From Isoetes taiwanensis (taxonomy: Eukaryota > Streptophyta > Lycopodiopsida > Isoetales > Isoetaceae): 64,000 nt of DNA. The stretch covers positions 5,247,620 to 5,311,619 of the forward strand of contig JAJEKV010000072.1 in the NCBI GenBank assembly GCA_021234155.1, read 5' to 3'. Each line of letters opens with the position of its first letter. Positions within the stretch are counted from its first letter, which is position 1. The position numbers and the translations under genes were made by a program. Below, piece after piece: positions 23,216 through 35,625 of the stretch. The notes under the pieces were generated by a model. That model made no database searches, was not told the origin of the DNA, and worked only from the letters and a program-made list of their open reading frames with translations.

Positions 23216-23331
23216 GAATTGTTTTTTGCCATATTTTTTGCATTTTATACGGCAAATTTGTGCCGTATCATACAATTCATACATATTCCGTATAAAACGT
23301 ACAGCGTATTGAACCTATCCCTGCTACCAGC

Positions 23332-24690
23332 CCTCTTTTAAGTATGTTATAGGTTGTAAACCAACCCCTATATGTTGTTGGTCCATTGATTCAATACCAA
23401 TCTAATTATCTAGATGTGCTAATCATCAGCTTGCATGTGTGATAACTTGCGAAGGGTGCAGGTACATGTATGATAATCAATCTCAGAGCCCTTTACTGGT
23501 TAAGCGGATTCATCTATTTCGAGATGTCATTACCACAACTACATGGCAGGAATAATGTACTCTCAGGGAGGTGAATTCCCTCATTATTTCAAGAAAGTCA
23601 ATGAGGAGAAGGAGCATTTGAGCAATGCACGTATACATCTCGTCACCATCCATGTTATATTAGGAGGGAAATTGCACTAGTGAGGTTCAGAAAATGCACC
23701 CAGCACCTAATGGACATTTTCCCCCATCAACATTTAGCAAATAATTGTTTTGTTATGGTTGTACTGCTGCAAGAAAAAATTTTAGTACCAAAGTTTTCCA
23801 TTGATATTCATGTGAAACCATCATCAGAGAACACCGATGCCCCTCACGAGGCTATATACATGAAAGCCACGTATACAGATGATAGTATAATATCAACACT
23901 GGATAACCATTATCATATGCGTCAGCACCCAGGTATCACAGAGCCTACACATGCATCCACATATTAGCAATATGCATAAAACTTATCTAGTAGATAATAA
24001 CAGATAACACAATGTACACACCATAACATCTGCACTCAGATGCTTCCCATCATCTCTGGGCCGGTGGACCCAAAGTAAAGGATATAACTGCAAGCATCAT
24101 TAAGAACCTAGGTTGCTCGACTTGGGGTTACATCCATCAATGTTCCATACTAGTGATACACTTCACCTCACAAGCACCTATAGTTCTTAAGTAGATAAGC
24201 CACACGTATCTAATCATATGTCATGCATAAAACTTCCTAACACAAGTAACTAAGTAGCTCATCCCTTCAGCGTTAAGACTTGTAAAGCCAAGTATCTCTA
24301 AGATAACACTATGCATCACTCGTTATTGACCAGTATCTAGTGGTGACTTGTACCAACACACTCTCTTAGTAGTTTTATATACTAGGACCTTAATTATGAC
24401 AATCAACAATTAGGTTCTTCCCTCAAGAACCCTTTAGAGCGGGGATTTTTAGTAAGTTGCAAAAGAATTTTTGTAATCCAACCAGCGTTTTAAAGAGCAT
24501 ATACTGGAAGGATTAATGTACCCGCATTTTGCAGCAGCATTTCGGAAGGATTAACCCACTAGCAACATTGAAAATCTCCAGTTTCAACACCATAGAAGGG
24601 TTTTACAAAGCATCACCATACTATAGTTGCAGCAGCGTTTCAGAAGGGTTTAACTGGTAGTCCTCATACCCAGCGAAGGATATATTTTGA
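23332..24690. other. Intergenic DNA, with a partial LINE-tail copy
   Basis: No gene recognised; the ORF at 23680-23967 has no family motif. Near 24395-24455 the string GGTTCTTCCCTCAAGAACC followed by AGAGCGGGGATTTTT matches the first hairpin block of the LINE 3' end (GGTTTTTCCCTCGAAAACC). Around 24490-24660 a GCAGCAGC-ATTTCGGAAGG phrase recurs about three times at 60-90-base spacing. Confidence 0.4.
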
Positions 24691-24696
24691 ACCAAT

Positions 24697-26589
24697 TGTT
24701 AGTTTTGGGTTCTTGGCATACACCTTGCAGCAGCAATCGATGACTGTCGAATGCTAGAAGATTGCCACAAATGCTCATGGATCAACAAAAAGATTGAAAA
24801 AGAACAAAAACATAAGCAAAATATGAACAAAGGAAACTGAATTGTATTGATCCTAACCTAATTGACTAACCCTAGATCTAGGCTAAATTTGGGCTCTAGA
24901 TCTTTTGGTCCAATATGTTAAAGACATGTGGCCTATGCCACTTGTGCAAATAGTAGCCCACGCCACTTGGTAATTCTTGCCGACGGTAGATTTCGAGGTG
25001 CACGCCCAGGCTGGCGACAACACAAGCATAACTTCCCTCACGTTGTGGGGTCGTGAGCATGATCTCAAGGAAGCCCACATGATGTAAAATGTTTTTTGAA
25101 GGGGTAATTTCTGTCGGTAGCATATTTTGGGGCAAAAGCTCTGGCGAGCGGCAGCAGCTTTCAGCCTGGGCGTGCGCCTCAAAATCTGCTGTCGGCAGAA
25201 ATTTCCCTACGAAAAAATGCCGCCCTACTATTTCCGGCATGTCAAAAGTATTTCTCAGCATTTTTCTGATCATAAAAATCAACACGCCATCGACATAAAT
25301 TTTAGTTTTCAATAACCTGATGAAAACATCGAAATAGGAGGTCGGTTTTTTTTCATGAATGTGGACTGCATGATCATGAGTACAACGTGTGGAAAGGGCC
25401 ATGTGTGTGACCTAATAAGCCTTGAATATTTCACATCATGTACTCTATGAGCAAAATGAGCAATAAATGACCTATTGAAAAAAAAAATCCTAAACCGTTG
25501 GATATGAGAGGCGGCTAAATTTCAGTTTATGGCTTAAGAATGCCCTCAAATCCGTCAAACGCAGAGGAAAGCTCCTAATTTGAGTGCTTGAATCGGAAGA
25601 TGTAGTCAGAAGAGTTGAGGCCCAACATAGTGTTCTGATTTCTACTTCATAAACTAGGGGCTTTGATGCTGCACAGATGACAATGGCAAAGAACCAGCGA
25701 GATGTGCTTCCAAGGTCCGTGAATATGATCTATTAGTATGGTTGAACCAACAAAATCACTTATGGTAGTGCTGGGCGGATCTGCGTATTTGATTTGTGAT
25801 GAAATCTACGCCAAGAAGCAAGGATGTGAAAGGCGGTGGTAGTGCTCGAAAATATAGTATGTTTTGCAAGTCTGGAGCTGATGTAGGTGAAATGGAACTG
25901 GAAAGTGGCTATGCAAGATGCGACCACAAAAAGTGTTCAGATCACCCAGCCTTTTCAGATACTCGATAAACTCCATTAGAGAAGGAGCAAAAAATATACA
26001 CGACAAAAATCTTTTGTTGCTGCACCTTGAAGATAGAGTTTTAAAAATAGATGGAAAAGTAGACCTCTGAAATAGACTAATAAATCAATGCCTATTGAAC
26101 AAGAAAGGCCTCTAAACAGATAAGTCAACGGCTGTTTGGGCAAACTAAGGGATAAGATTTAAAATAGTGTACAAAGAATATTCAGAATGGCAACAACAAA
26201 ACAACGAGGCTAAAAAAAGATGATCCTGAGCAAACTTGGCATAATGGTTCCAATGTTAGTTTTGGGTTCTTGGCATACACCTTGCAGGGGCAATCCATGA
26301 CTGCTGGATGCTACAAGGCTGCTACAAATGCTCATGAATCAACAAAAAGAGTGGGAAAGAACAAAAAGAAAGGCAAAACAAAGGAAATTGAGTTGTACTG
26401 ATGAGGTGCTCTAAAACATGAGCAAAAACACCTAAACAATGAGGGGAGATCCTCACTCTAAATAGTAGAGCAAAACTTGAAACCTAAATGACTACTCACC
26501 TACCCTATGAGCCCTAGATCTTGAGGTCCAATATGCTAAAGACATGTGGCCTATGCCACTTGTGCCAATGGTAGTCCATAGGGCTAACA
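24697..26589 (+). mobile_element. Non-autonomous LTR retroelement, 1.9 kb
   Basis: Direct repeats at 24697 to ~24960 and 26254-26589 both begin TGTTAGTTTTGGGTTCTTGG and share CATACACCTTGCAG, AATGCTCATG, ATCAACAAAAAGA, CCCTAGATCT and ACATGTGGCCTATGCCACTT. The right copy ends CTAACA, giving TGTTAG...CTAACA termini. The whole is flanked by CCAAT at 24692-24696 and 26590-26594. The last ~15 bases of the left LTR are missing where a foldback sequence begins. The interior has no retroviral protein motif. Strand is assigned only by LTR reading and could be the reverse. Confidence 0.65.
24968..25212. repeat. Foldback sequence in the LTR element
   Basis: GGTAATTCTTGCCGACGGTA...GTGCACGCCCAGGCTG (24969-25013) recurs inverted as CAGCCTGGGCGTGCGCC...TGTCGGCAGAAATTTCC (25162-25207). 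A third, direct, weaker copy (GGTAATTTCTGTCGGTAGC) lies near 25101. The arms are about 45-50 bases, and the structure starts just where the left LTR loses its end. Confidence 0.7.
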
Positions 26590-26594
26590 CCAAT

Positions 26595-27616
26595 GGATTA
26601 GTAGAAACAAGATTCCTTCAGCCCAGATTGTAGAACTGGCATTTAGACTGGTCGTCCATCAAGCATCATGCAAGGGCATTTGCTTTTAAAACCTAGAACC
26701 ACATAGAATTGGAACAAAGCTAAGATCAAGACAATGCAAGGCATTAACCATTTTCATCCTACTGCTAGAGTTTAGCTCTGAAAGGTAAATATGTAATCCC
26801 TCTCTCTGTGTGTTCTAGCCCCTTGTATAACTAAACATTCTGTTGCAAATCAAATTTGTGAAGTCATTCTATTATTGGCATTGCGAGTGATCAATTCGCC
26901 ATTCATATTGCGATGGCTTTATTCTCTTAGGTTGGAACACAACTTTGTGGTGGTCTTAGGCCTTCATATATCCACAATTATACACTGCAATTTAATCAAA
27001 ATAGTTTGTTTTATATATTACAATTAAAACTAATATACTAAACAAGTCTGAGCCTGAAGGAAGATACATATTCTTGCAAAAATCTTATAGCAAATAAATG
27101 TTATTGCCATAATCATTAGGTAACAGATCCACATATTAAAGAATCCAACTAATTTCAAGTCCAAGCAATATGAAATATCAGCCACTACAAAATTAATTCT
27201 AAACAGATAAAGGATGTGAAGGGCAAATGGAGGAGATCAAATGAATAAATGTGGACAATAACAATAATAGAGGTGTATAGAGAAGAGGAAGGCTCAGAAA
27301 AACTTCACCTTGAATATCTTGGCTTGAGGTTCCATATGCATGATCGCTAGTGAGATATGTCACAGGGTTCAGTCTGCTCACAGTTGTCGTTTACTTAGCA
27401 ATTCACCTAATACAAATACTAACACATTCTACAATTGACACAATGATATTTGCACGTTGAATTAGATGTACATATGTGCAAAACATAAGCATGAGACAAC
27501 AATCCATATATATGTATGTACAAGAAGGATATATGCAGGTAATTTGATTCAATTAATTGATTGATAATAAAAAATGGAGGTAAGGGATTATACCACCGAA
27601 CCTAGCATGTATTTGA
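26595..27616. other. Intergenic DNA, no gene seen
   Basis: AT-rich DNA without recognisable motifs apart from its right border, where a Helitron-like 3' end begins. Confidence 0.4.
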
Positions 27617-27650
27617 CTAGTTACGGTGCCCATCATTGCTGGGCAAGCTA
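27617..27650 (-). mobile_element. Helitron-like 3' terminus, minus strand
   Basis: On the minus strand the sequence reads GCCCAGCAATGATGGGC (imperfect hairpin), ACCGTAA, CTAG, then T. A short hairpin about ten bases before a terminal CTRR, with T as the next host base, is the Helitron 3' end rule. It matches the opposite-facing end at 33670 base for base except in the stem. Confidence 0.65.
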
Positions 27651-29989
27651 GGGTTAGCTATCTGACCGTCTAACTTTTAAGTCAAATCTGGACCGTCAAA
27701 CTTTTAGGATTTGATCCACGACATATAGTAAAACATTATCAATTATTATCAATCAATCAATCTTGTTAATTTGGGATTTTCCGGTTTGGCCAAAAACTTT
27801 TTTGGAATTTTTGTTAAGCCGATTTCCTATGATTTGTGGGTTTCTACCTGCCGGAAAAACTTACCGATTGTCCAAAAATCGTCATTATAGTTTTTTTTCT
27901 TATTTCCATCCTTATCTGGCAGAGAGTGCATGTTATACAGAGTGCTATACAGAGGAATCGACGTGTATCGCCGTGGCATCCACGAGGATATGTTAAAGTG
28001 AAATTGGCAAGCCCGGAAGCATTTGTCTGCATTTTGTCCGACTTTTCGTTCTTGATTGATTGGAAATGAGGGTTTTCCATGGCGGATGGTATGCTTTTGG
28101 GCAGGGGTTTTGGGGTTTGCATCGAATTGCCTTGACTCCACAATGCGGTGTCCAAGAAAGGGCCCGATTGGCATGCAATCTGGAACATGAGTTAATCTGC
28201 CGGTTTTATTTGTGCTCAAAGGCGGTCCGGATAGGCTTTGTGATATCTTGATAACAGAGGTATCGATACTCTAGGTTGAAATCGAAGTTTCGTTTTGATT
28301 TGCTTATTGTTTCTAGGTTTAAGCAAGATCAAACCGACAAGAAGGCATAGGCCAATCATTTCCTCTAGATATCTTTGCTGCGTTTATGTTTGGGTTATTT
28401 TGTCGACACGGAGGCATTGCTATTTATCTATGATTCGGTTTTATTCCCTTTTAAGTTTTGTTCGAGAAACATGAGAGCTGGCTCAGAAATATTAAATCCT
28501 ACTAAGATATGACGAAGTTTTTACAAATGAAGAAACAACAGTGGATAGATGCATATCGGGCTCTCAAAAGATGTAGTTTTTCATAGTTTCTTACTACACT
28601 TGAGTTCACAAAGCAGCTTATTTTCCCGATTCGTATTTCAATTGGTTTTAAGGTTAGATTTCTAAGATCCTGTTGATGTTTAGATAAGGGTAGAATCAGA
28701 TGCTTTATGCATGTTTTTCCTCCGTAACTTGAAAACAAGGCTACAAATTTGGTTTGCATGCATAAACAGAGGAAAAGGAATACATGGGCAAGGCATCTAA
28801 TATGTGCTAATTTTGTTATGTTGCATTATAATTCTGCTTGAGGCATGTTCTACTAGGGGAAATTGGGTCATGTTTAAGGTTCTAACTAGGTTGCAAAAGG
28901 TTCTACAAAGGGAAATTGCATCTTTGGAGATTGGCAAGGCTTGAGCTTTGAGTATTAGGTTCTCTATAAGTTTGCTTCAAATTTAGGATCTTTAGATGGG
29001 GAATGTTCATGAGCTCCTTAGCTCATTTTAGGACTTTTCTTGTGATCAGAAATATCTTGCCTGATTTGAAATATGAAAAAAGGCTTTGTGCAAAGGGCTT
29101 AGTTTTCCATCAAATTATGTTGCATGTGGTTTGTTCTCTCTGTTCCTTTCTTTATACCTAGATATAGACTTGAGATGTAACATGCTTTGAGTTCGTTGTC
29201 TTTTTAACTTTGATTCATAAATATTTTTATGAATGACTTTGTCTCTTCTTCATTGTGTCACGGGCAAAAGTTTCCATAGACATAGACATGTTGCTATCAA
29301 TTGCCAATATATCCATGCTAAAAGAATTATAATATAAGAAGTGTTGTACAACATGAGATAAACTATTGATATTGTATCCAGGGATGAAGATCTGCCATGG
29401 CACTTGATGTGTAAATGATATTTGACACTTTGAGACTAGATTGGCATTTACATTTTCGTTGCAGAATGGAGCTTGCCCATTTTGGAAAGATGGGTTATGC
29501 ATCTAGATATATCATAGAAGTAATTACGTATCTATTGGACAATGAGCCTTGGTTTTCTCTAGGCCTTCTGTGCTTCTTCCTCCACCTGATCAACAAATTG
29601 CTTTAGCATGGATACAAGCCAGAGCATGGATACAAGCCAGCTGATGGGTTTAAAGGCAATGGCGACAAGGGATGCCAATTCTAATGCCCAATTCTAACAT
29701 TGTAGGTTAATCTATTGCATCTTCAACATATTGTCTTGCTTTTTGTCTCTTGATTGTTTACCTGGGTTACTTAGTATCTTTCTTAGTTTTTGCAAGCCCT
29801 GCTCTACATGCCATTTGCACATTACTAACATGGACGAAATCTATAGTTACATTTTCTAAATTATGTATGTATCTCTAGCTGGAGCTTGCTTTAAACAATC
29901 ATTAGCGGATGTTTGCATGCTCTTTACTCTTTCGTAGAATACATGTAAGCTGGCGGAATGATCTTGGCGTTGCTTGAAGCTCTGTTTTT

Positions 29990-30430
29990 ATGCTAAGGAC
30001 ATCCGTCGAAAAGGTCACTGGAAGGTGGCGTCCATTTTCCAACTTCCTAGCATAAATGGGTCGAAAACGATGCCAAATTAGGCAATATCTTTTTGCCCAC
30101 AGTTTTCTGATCGAAAAATATGGCCATAGCTCCTAAATGAAAGCTCCATTTTCTGCAAGCAAGAACATCCATCGGAAAGGTGACTAGAAGCTCCACAATT
30201 GATGCTAGGCGTCCATTTTCCAAATTCTTAGCATAAATGGGCCAAAAGAGTGCCAAATCAATCAATGTATTTGCTGCCACAGTTTTGATTGGGTAGAAAT
30301 ATGGCCATAGCTCCTAAATGAAAGCTCTATTATGCATTGCAGAACATGTATTGGGAAGATCATTGGGCGATCCACAAATATTGCTAGGCATACATTTTCC
30401 AAATGCTTAGCATGAATGGCTCAAACCACC
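29990..30430. repeat. Tandem repeat, period about 180 bp, 2.5 units
   Basis: TCCATTTTCCAA recurs near 30031 and 30212, with TACATTTTCCAA near 30391. TATGGCCATAGCTCCTAAAT recurs near 30119 and 30300, each followed by GAAAGCTC. Units are diverged. Confidence 0.8.
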
Positions 30431-32152
30431 AGTGCACGCATTTGTTGAACTTGGTTTTTACAAATTGCAACAAATTTTGTTATGGCCAGGTTGAATGCTT
30501 GGACTTACTTAGTATTTGGCTTTCTTGCACATCTTTGAGAACCTTAGATGTAAATTCAAGCAACACTTAGGCAAGGCTTCTTCAAAGATTCCATTGGCTT
30601 TACACACAAAAAATGCTTTTCTTTGTGCAATGATGTGGATCATGACCGGTACAACATGCGGTTTCTTGCACATAGTCACGTTGAAGATGAAGCGATAAAG
30701 TCTTGGCCATTACTCTAAGTTTCTCAATTCAATTTATCTTGAGAAATGCATTGTCCATATTTTCATTCTGCGGGATGTTGTTTTGAAGAGGTATTTCAAG
30801 TTCATAGCTGCAAGATTAATGAATTTGGATAAATCCAAAAGTTTGGTTAACCTAATTGCGGATCTTGATTATATTGATCTAGGTCTTCCTTATACCTCTA
30901 GCCTTGGGGTACCTCAATATTAGTGACATTGGTTTGAATTTCAAGAATGGTCATCTTTGTAACTTAGCAAATTCTTCCAAAGTGATCAACTTTGTTTTAC
31001 GGTAATGCAGAATGAAGGGCTTCATTTGACAAGTCCTTGAATACTTGCCACAAAAAAAGTGGGCTTGCGGCTTTGATTTTCATTCCCGCATATTCTTCAT
31101 TCAATGAGGAACAGCTATGAGTTGTTTTAGCATTGGAATATTTTAAGAGTTACGGAGAGGGCATACAATGTCGATTCTATGGTCTTGCTTTTACGCCATT
31201 TTTCACGGAGGCAAAAAGGATTAAAGAGATGAATTTGCAAGTGAGAAGGAGCATCATGATCTGCGGTGCAATAATGGAGCTGCCGCTCTTCCATTCTTGC
31301 TGCGACAACTTATTCCATTTGAGTAAAGTTTTACAGAGGTAGATAAACCTGAAGCATACCGCAGTTGGCGAGGAAAGAAACAAAAGCATTTGAATTTGAC
31401 CACGGCCTTCCACGGATATCAGCGATTTAGGACAAACTTGCTTGCCAAACTTGACATGTATGCAACTTTAAGAGGGGTGATAGTGCCAAAACACGTTGAT
31501 GCTTAAGTTTCTTAAATGATCCTGACATCGTTTCTTTCTCCTTGGAATGACTATTACTTCTGTCTTGGTTGATAAGTGCTTCTTGGAGTCATTTGAGGTG
31601 CAATGAACCAAACGACCTTCAACAAGAGAAGGTATTTACATCAACTTTGTTATCTGGTAGTGTCCATAGCACTAGAGTTCATTGTGTTAAAACCTTCACC
31701 ATATTCTAGACATTGATCTGACTCTGCAGACACTTTGTCTTGGAACCACCTTTGCATTCAAGGCATAACAAATTCCATTTTTTTTATGTCACCCACGTTC
31801 TTTGATTAGGCCCTTCAAAGACCGAGGATTTCAATGAGGTGGTTTATGAACTTTCTTACAAGTCCATAGCACTGTAGTTCATTGCATTTCTCTTCTTTAA
31901 TCTGTTGTATTGGAAAACCTTCACCATATTCCAGATATGAGTCTGATTGTAATCATGGCTACATTCCAGATCATAACAAGTTTCACCATTTGCATTTCAT
32001 TCAAGTGAGCTCAGGTAACATCTTCTTAATGTTCTTTTAAAAGTTGTTCATTCATTCAATGTAATTGTGATCAAATATGTTTTTCTCTGTACTTTAGCTT
32101 CTAGCAAGCTCTAAGTAAGCTTTATCCCTGAGAATGGCAATAAACAATTAGA

Positions 32153-32332
32153 AAAGAACCAGTGGAAGATTTTAACTTATGGACTCAGGTTTATGACATT
32201 ACCTCTGTGACGGAAGAGCGAATTCAGGATATCTGGAAAGCAAGTGCGGCCATGATGGAGGCTGTTGATAGAGCATCTGCAAGAGAGAAAAGAGGAGAGA
32301 AAGGCACTGTTTCCATGCAAAAAGGAAAATAA
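32153..32332 (+). pseudogene. Orphan C-terminal exon (possible captured gene fragment)
   Basis: Not recognised as a family, but it has coding character. After an acceptor (AACAATTAG at ~32151, or TATGGACTCAG at ~32190) an open frame reads VYDITSVTEERIQDIWKASA, AAMMEAVDRASAREKRGEK and a stop at 32330-32332. The sequence is amphipathic and charged. No partner exon was found upstream. It lies 1.3 kb inside the Helitron-like end at 33670, and Helitrons often carry captured gene pieces. Confidence 0.35.
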
Positions 32333-33642
32333 CATTTCATCGTTGTGTACATTTGTGCAGTATTATTTCCTCTCTATTTGAGTTTTAATGGTATTAATAC
32401 CACATTTTAATACTAGAAATTGGTGCTTGCCGCTTATGTTCGATGATTTCAAAGTTCAAATATCACGACTGCAGGTCTGTCCCAGTGTCCAGCTTGCAGT
32501 TTGCAGATACAGCTCCCATCAAAATCTGTATAAAATGTGGAATTGTTATCTCAATTTAGAGAGATCATAATGTTTCAAATGATTCAACAGGTTGCTTTAG
32601 CGCCTTATTGCGTAGCTATTAGTCTTTTGTGTAGAAGTTGAGATAAGTTATGAACTTGCCTTCCCATCTTTAATGCAAATGAAGAATGAGAATGCTCTTC
32701 ATACAACTCAACTAAAAGGAAGTTAAGGTCTGTGTTAAGTGAAATTATTAAAGAATCCAGTTACATATTCCTGCATTATTGAGAAATAGGAAGTAATTCC
32801 ATGCAATTAAGTGACACTGAAGGCAAGCCAAATCTTGATGACACCCAACTCAATTCACCGGAAGGTGACGGATGAGAAATTTTGGCGAATATTCAATGGG
32901 CTTTTTCTTGATGACTTGCTTGCTGCCTTTGCAGATAGACATCTATCTGTCAAGAGTGTTCTTTGCTCAGCTAAATGTGTTGCATGCAGCGAACTCAGAT
33001 ATGCTAACCCGATCTTTTGAGCCAACCATCGATTCATTTCTAGAAGTATATGTTTCATGAAAGACTACAAGTGAAATACCTCACTATGGAATAGTTTATT
33101 AAATTCACCATCTTCAGGTTGGTATTTCCATAATTTTGTGAAATGACCACAGAATGAGGATAGGTTGCTCCTATTGGGAGCTAATAACATATATTACTTA
33201 ATACACACCATTTTGAGCATATCAACGTTCATGTGCAATTATTTACTCCTATGGTTTTGCTTGCCATAGATACATGGATGTGCATTATGGTTTTATTCGT
33301 CTCACAACATAATTGTAAGACACACAAAGACTAGATGTAATAGGACAACTGCATGTGTTTAGGTAGTAAAGATACCCTTTTGCAAATTGCTATTGTAATA
33401 ACTGTTTTTGCATCATGCCTTAAAATCTATGTTGTGAGGATGCAAACTGTGCATACAAAATGAGAACATTCAAATTTACAACAGAATCATCATATCACAC
33501 TTTACAACATCCAATGATCAATGATCGTGTAATAACAACCAAAACTTAATAAATGAAGACTTAACACATATTACCTTTGCCATTGTATTTTTTAGCCAAT
33601 GATGAAACAACTGCCTCTTCTCCTCTTCAAATTGTTACTAAA

Positions 33643-33670
33643 GCCCGGCAACGCCGGGCACCATAACTAG
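33643..33670 (+). mobile_element. Helitron-like 3' terminus, plus strand
   Basis: GCCCGGCAACGCCGGGC (33643-33659, perfect 7-bp stem), then ACCATAA and CTAG (33667-33670), followed by T. This is the textbook Helitron 3' end: hairpin, short spacer, CTRR, insertion before T. Confidence 0.75.
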
Positions 33671-35500
33671 TAATATAAAGATCCGACAATTCACTTTAAG
33701 CACTCTGGCATCTTTAGATTTGTTTTGTCTTTCTATTCCATGCTTTCATAGTTTTAGCTTGGTTGGCTAAACAATGAGCATTCTAAGCTACTGATAGAGT
33801 GTTGAATATGCACATGTGTAAATAGATCAACACGTGATCTTTGGGTTGCCCATACGGGCACACCCTCGCTTATGTGGGAATGTCGGATCTTTTGAGTATA
33901 TGTTGAATATTCTGCATGATTGGCCTAAACTTGCTGCAACCGTCATTCTTCATGTTGCGCCTATTAAATTGGCCGAGCCCTATAGCGCATGTTCTAACTA
34001 GCAAATCGACATATATTCTTGACCATTCTTCTTTGGGAAAATGGTTCACGGGAGTGTAAGGAGGCTCATGGTCCGTTACATGGATCACTACTTTCATGAC
34101 GGCGAATTGAATAAATAATAGTATTTATGTTACATCATGTTGTTCAAATCAATCTGTCAATCAAAGTCTAGTACATTAACTCGTGCCCTTCGATCATTTT
34201 TAAAGCTAGTTGCTGCTATTTTGTATGAGGTCTACTTTATCTTTTGGTGTAAGAAATCAAATTCCCTAGTGATCCGGAGTTGAGATTGACTTTTAGCAGA
34301 AATTTTAAGGTAAGCACTTATGTTAGAATTTATGTTTCTCCTCACTGGGCTACCAATGAATTAGATTCAAAGATTGCACTGGATCAGAGATACTGTCAGT
34401 CGGATAACTGGAGGAGAGCAATGACATGGGGTTTCGGGTTGGAATGGAATACCATATTCTGCAGGTTCAAATGTTGCCCTGGATCAGAGACATTGGCAGT
34501 CAGATAACTAGAGGAGTTTTCATAAAGGTGCTATAAAGTCTTGTATCCAATGGGTTAATGATTAGTTTAATGGATTACTCTAAAGCAATGCTAGGCTTCT
34601 TACGCAAATGTAGTTGCCAATGCAAATAAGAGTTTCATTTGTATTCAATGCCAGGTTATTATATTTGTTTGAATAATGTAACTGAAACTGTCTGCCCCAG
34701 GTCCTGCTTTTTTAGGGAATGACATTGATCATCACTGCTTGTTATATGAAGACATGTATTTTAAAGGACATATTTGCAAATGCATAAATCATAGCTGGAC
34801 GTTTGCTATTAGCAAAGGAAATGCTTCAACTACCAGTTAAGGAAGCCAAAAGTTTTGCTGGAACAAAACTATTGTTATTCAACTCATGGATTCTAGTAAG
34901 TGGAGGATACTTTGATGATATTATGTGCTGGAACGAGATTTGGCTAAAACAGTATAGAACAATGCACTTGGTTGTCTTCTTTGTGAAAAAAGAAAAAGAA
35001 AAACACTAGCTAGTAACTCAATAGTGGATAATTGTCAGTGCCTACACAGGCTGCCGCTTCTTGATTCCTAACTTTGCTAGATTTATTGCTTTCAATGCAG
35101 AACCAAGACAATTCGAAAATAATCTTCTCGCTTTAATAGAATAGCTCGTTTGAAATTAAATATAAAACTTGTTTTTTTACTAGTTATCATAGGCCTCCAA
35201 TATTTGTGCTTGTAATCTAGAATGCCTTTACTATTACTTTGGTAGGTTCCAGGCATTGAAATATTTTTAGATGACTAGGACCCAGGGAATTCACCTTCAC
35301 AATGATGATATACGTCATCTGCGTTCCTGAAGTTGCGCACTTCCCTCCCCCCCCCCCCCCCCCCCTCAAAATAAGGATTTTTACCAAGAAAACCCCCCTT
35401 ATATGATTCTATATTTTCTTAAATCTAATAGCCCTACATTAGATTTGCCCCATAACTTTTCCTAAATTGTCGTAACCTTATAGCACTTATACTCTCAAAC
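33671..35500. other. Intergenic DNA with a local duplication
   Basis: No gene recognised. CTGGATCAGAGATACTGTCA (34379) recurs as CTGGATCAGAGACATTGGCA (34479), each followed by GTCxGATAACTxGAGGAG, so ~110 bases have been duplicated. A 19-base C run lies at 35347-35365. Confidence 0.4.
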
Positions 35501-35504
35501 TTCA

Positions 35505-35625
35505 TATCCTCATACACCCCTTCCCTCGGTCCAGGACTTCGGTCCCTTATGTACTTGGTCCCATAACCCGATTGGGTTCCGTGGACGTTAAAAATTTTTC
35601 CTTCCTTCCTTCCTTCCTTAAATGT
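35505..35625 (+). mobile_element. LINE/SINE 3' tail copy with (CCTT)n microsatellite
   Basis: TTCCCTCGGTCC, GGAC-TTCG-GTCC (a UUCG-type hairpin at 35534-35545), CCCATAACCCGATTGGGTT (hairpin at 35565-35578), CGTGGACGTTAA and then CCTTCCTTCCTTCCTT. Order and spacing follow the LINE end at 62.1-62.27 kb. The upstream body is not recognisable. Confidence 0.7.

Larger units (their letters stand above)
13187..23323. mobile_element. 10.1-kb hAT transposon carrying kinase-like and RING cargo
   Basis: Left end CAGGGATAGGTTC (13187) and right end GAACCTATCCCTG (to 23323) form a terminal inverted repeat, perfect for 13 bases and about 19 with one mismatch. Both are flanked by CTACCAGC (13179-13186 and 23324-23331). 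An 8-bp duplication and CAGGG termini are diagnostic of the hAT superfamily. Inside are subterminal short repeats at both ends, a minus-strand hAT transposase with DUF659 and hATC dimerisation motifs (about 19.97-22.06 kb), and two plus-strand reading frames (14.6-17.95 kb) for a protein-kinase-like protein and a coiled-coil/RING protein. A usual autonomous hAT is 3-5 kb, so about half of this one is extra sequence. Confidence 0.9.
27651..33642. other. Non-coding DNA between two outward-facing Helitron 3' ends
   Basis: Six kilobases with no long ORF. It contains a ~180-bp tandem repeat at 30 kb, a 20-base tandem duplication (AGCATGGATACAAGCCAG) at about 29607-29640, a duplicated phrase GTCCATAGCACT...TTCACCATATTC near 31661 and 31862, and one orphan exon at 32.2 kb. 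The TC 5' ends of the Helitrons should lie in here, but a two-base signal cannot be placed by eye. Confidence 0.4.

Noticed and set aside
24896-25402. 168-codon minus-strand ORF in the LTR element
   Set aside because: It spans the inverted repeat, and the same DNA gives similar-length frames on both strands, as expected for a foldback sequence.
27827-28219. 130-codon minus-strand ORF with two overlapping frames
   Set aside because: Three overlapping ORFs on both strands, no family motif, no splice context; typical of an open GC-balanced stretch.
33840-33870. TTGCCCATACGGGCACACCC as a further Helitron end
   Set aside because: It has a short hairpin but no CTAG or other CTRR at the right distance.
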